Shown: positions 4,807 through 5,299 of the stretch, one piece after another
How the letters are laid out: the number at the start of each line of letters is the position of its first letter
Position numbering within the stretch: position 1 is the first letter of the stretch
NCBI GenBank assembly: GCA_023431245.1
Contig: JAEYXO010000262.1
Span: forward strand, 1-5,299
Direction of reading: 5' to 3'
Length of the DNA stretch: 5,299 nucleotides
Source of the DNA: Pseudomonadota bacterium
GTDB lineage: Bacteria > Pseudomonadota > Gammaproteobacteria > Burkholderiales > SG8-41
Program-made: the position numbers and the translations under genes
Notes under the pieces: model-generated
Told to the model about the DNA's origin: nothing
The model's database searches: none
Seen by the model: only the letters and a program-made list of their open reading frames with translations

Positions 4807-5299
4807 ATGATCCACGCATCCCGCCTGATCGCCGCACTGCTGCTTGCCGCCACCGCTGGAACAGCCCTGGCCCAGGCCTGGCCCGCCAAGCCGGTCCGTT
4901 TCGTCGTGCCCTATCCGCCCGGCGGCAGCAACGACGTGCTGACGCGCATCACCGCGCAGGCGATGGCGCCCGGCCTCGGCCAGCAGATCCTGATCGACAA
5001 CCGCGGCGGTGCCGGCGGCATGATCGGCGCCGACCATGTCGCCAAGTCGGCGCCTGACGGCTATTCGATCGTCAATGTCCAGGCCTCCTTCACCGCCAAT
5101 GCCGCGCTGCGGCCGAAAATGGCCTACGACCCGATGGCCGATTTCGCCTACATCGGCATGATGGCGCGCGGCCCGCTGCTCGCCGTGGTGCATCCCTCGC
5201 TGCCGGTCAAAAACATCCGCGACCTGATCGCGCTGGCCAAGGCCAAGCCGGGCCAGATCAACTACGGCTCCACCGGCACCGGTGGCCACAACCACATGG
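4807..5299 (+). CDS. Bug/TctC-family periplasmic solute-binding receptor (N-terminal part)
   Basis: The first 164 codons of a tripartite tricarboxylate transporter receptor (TctC/Bug family), which binds small carboxylates in the periplasm; full proteins are about 320-330 residues, so roughly half is missing at the window edge. Residues 1-22 are a Sec signal peptide: MIHASR, a hydrophobic core of leucines and alanines, and a cleavage site ALA-QAWP after residue 22. The mature start WPAKPVRFVVPYPPGGSNDV is typical. The ligand-loop motif PPGGSNDVLTR, NRGGAGGMIGADHVAKSAPDGY (about 59-80) and INYGSTGTGGHNHM (about 151-164) all belong to this family. It follows the IclR gene by 67 bases with its own likely promoter. 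No TctA or TctB membrane partner is visible; many Bug genes stand alone in Burkholderiales. The ligand cannot be told from sequence; the neighbours suggest an organic acid. Confidence 0.94.
   Translation, partial: MIHASRLIAALLLAATAGTALAQAWPAKPVRFVVPYPPGGSNDVLTRITAQAMAPGLGQQILIDNRGGAGGMIGADHVAKSAPDGYSIVNVQASFTANAALRPKMAYDPMADFAYIGMMARGPLLAVVHPSLPVKNIRDLIALAKAKPGQINYGSTGTGGHNHM

Noticed and set aside
4480..5295. 271-codon minus-strand open frame across the end of iclR and the receptor gene
   Set aside because: It overlaps two clear genes, has no ribosome site or recognisable domain, and is typical of antisense frames in high-GC codon usage.
1..5299. tRNA, rRNA, CRISPR arrays, insertion sequences or phage genes
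   Set aside because: None seen; there are no regularly spaced direct repeats, no transposase or integrase motifs, and coding density is too high to leave room.

Overview
The window is GC-rich, almost wholly coding, and carries ordinary bacterial chromosomal genes. The gene set fits a betaproteobacterium, most likely Burkholderiales or Rhodocyclales. The pointers are a Bug/TctC-family periplasmic receptor, which is hugely expanded in Burkholderiales, next to an IclR regulator; a HemA beginning MPLFAFGLNHQTAPL; and PrpB- and rubredoxin-type sequences of proteobacterial character. This placement is inferred from protein character and was not searched.

Layout. (1) Positions 1-665, minus strand: hemA, glutamyl-tRNA reductase, cut off by the window edge. 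(2) Positions 666-827: a divergent promoter region. (3) Positions 828-1598, plus strand: an enoyl-CoA hydratase/isomerase family protein with both catalytic glutamates. (4) Positions 1610-3707, minus strand: a compact three-gene set read leftward, prpB (2-methylisocitrate lyase), then an NAD(P)-dependent D-2-hydroxyacid dehydrogenase, then a 56-residue rubredoxin starting with GTG. The rubredoxin meets the hydratase gene tail to tail, with both stop codons inside one small inverted repeat. (5) Positions 3708-3929: a 222-bp divergent control region with a 19-bp near-palindrome, an A/T-tract inverted repeat and leader hairpins. (6) Positions 3930-4739, plus strand: an IclR-family regulator. (7) Position 4807 to the end, plus strand: the N-terminal part of a Bug-type solute receptor with a clear signal peptide.

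How the genes may work together. The right-hand two thirds looks like a small catabolic locus: a regulator and a periplasmic carboxylate receptor diverge from a C-C lyase and a 2-oxoacid/2-hydroxyacid oxidoreductase. The reading is that the receptor captures an organic acid, the lyase splits a 2-methylisocitrate-type acid to pyruvate and succinate, the dehydrogenase interconverts a 2-oxoacid with its 2-hydroxyacid, and the IclR protein controls the set from the shared intergenic region. The usual prp partners (prpC, acnD/prpF or prpD, and a PrpR or GntR regulator) are not in view. The substrate is therefore inferred from lyase identity alone, and the rubredoxin's role is unknown. The hemA side is housekeeping and unrelated.

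I see no RNA genes, insertion sequences, CRISPR arrays or phage genes. No clearly new system is present; the most interesting items are the unusual gene company of prpB and the architecture of the 222-bp control region.
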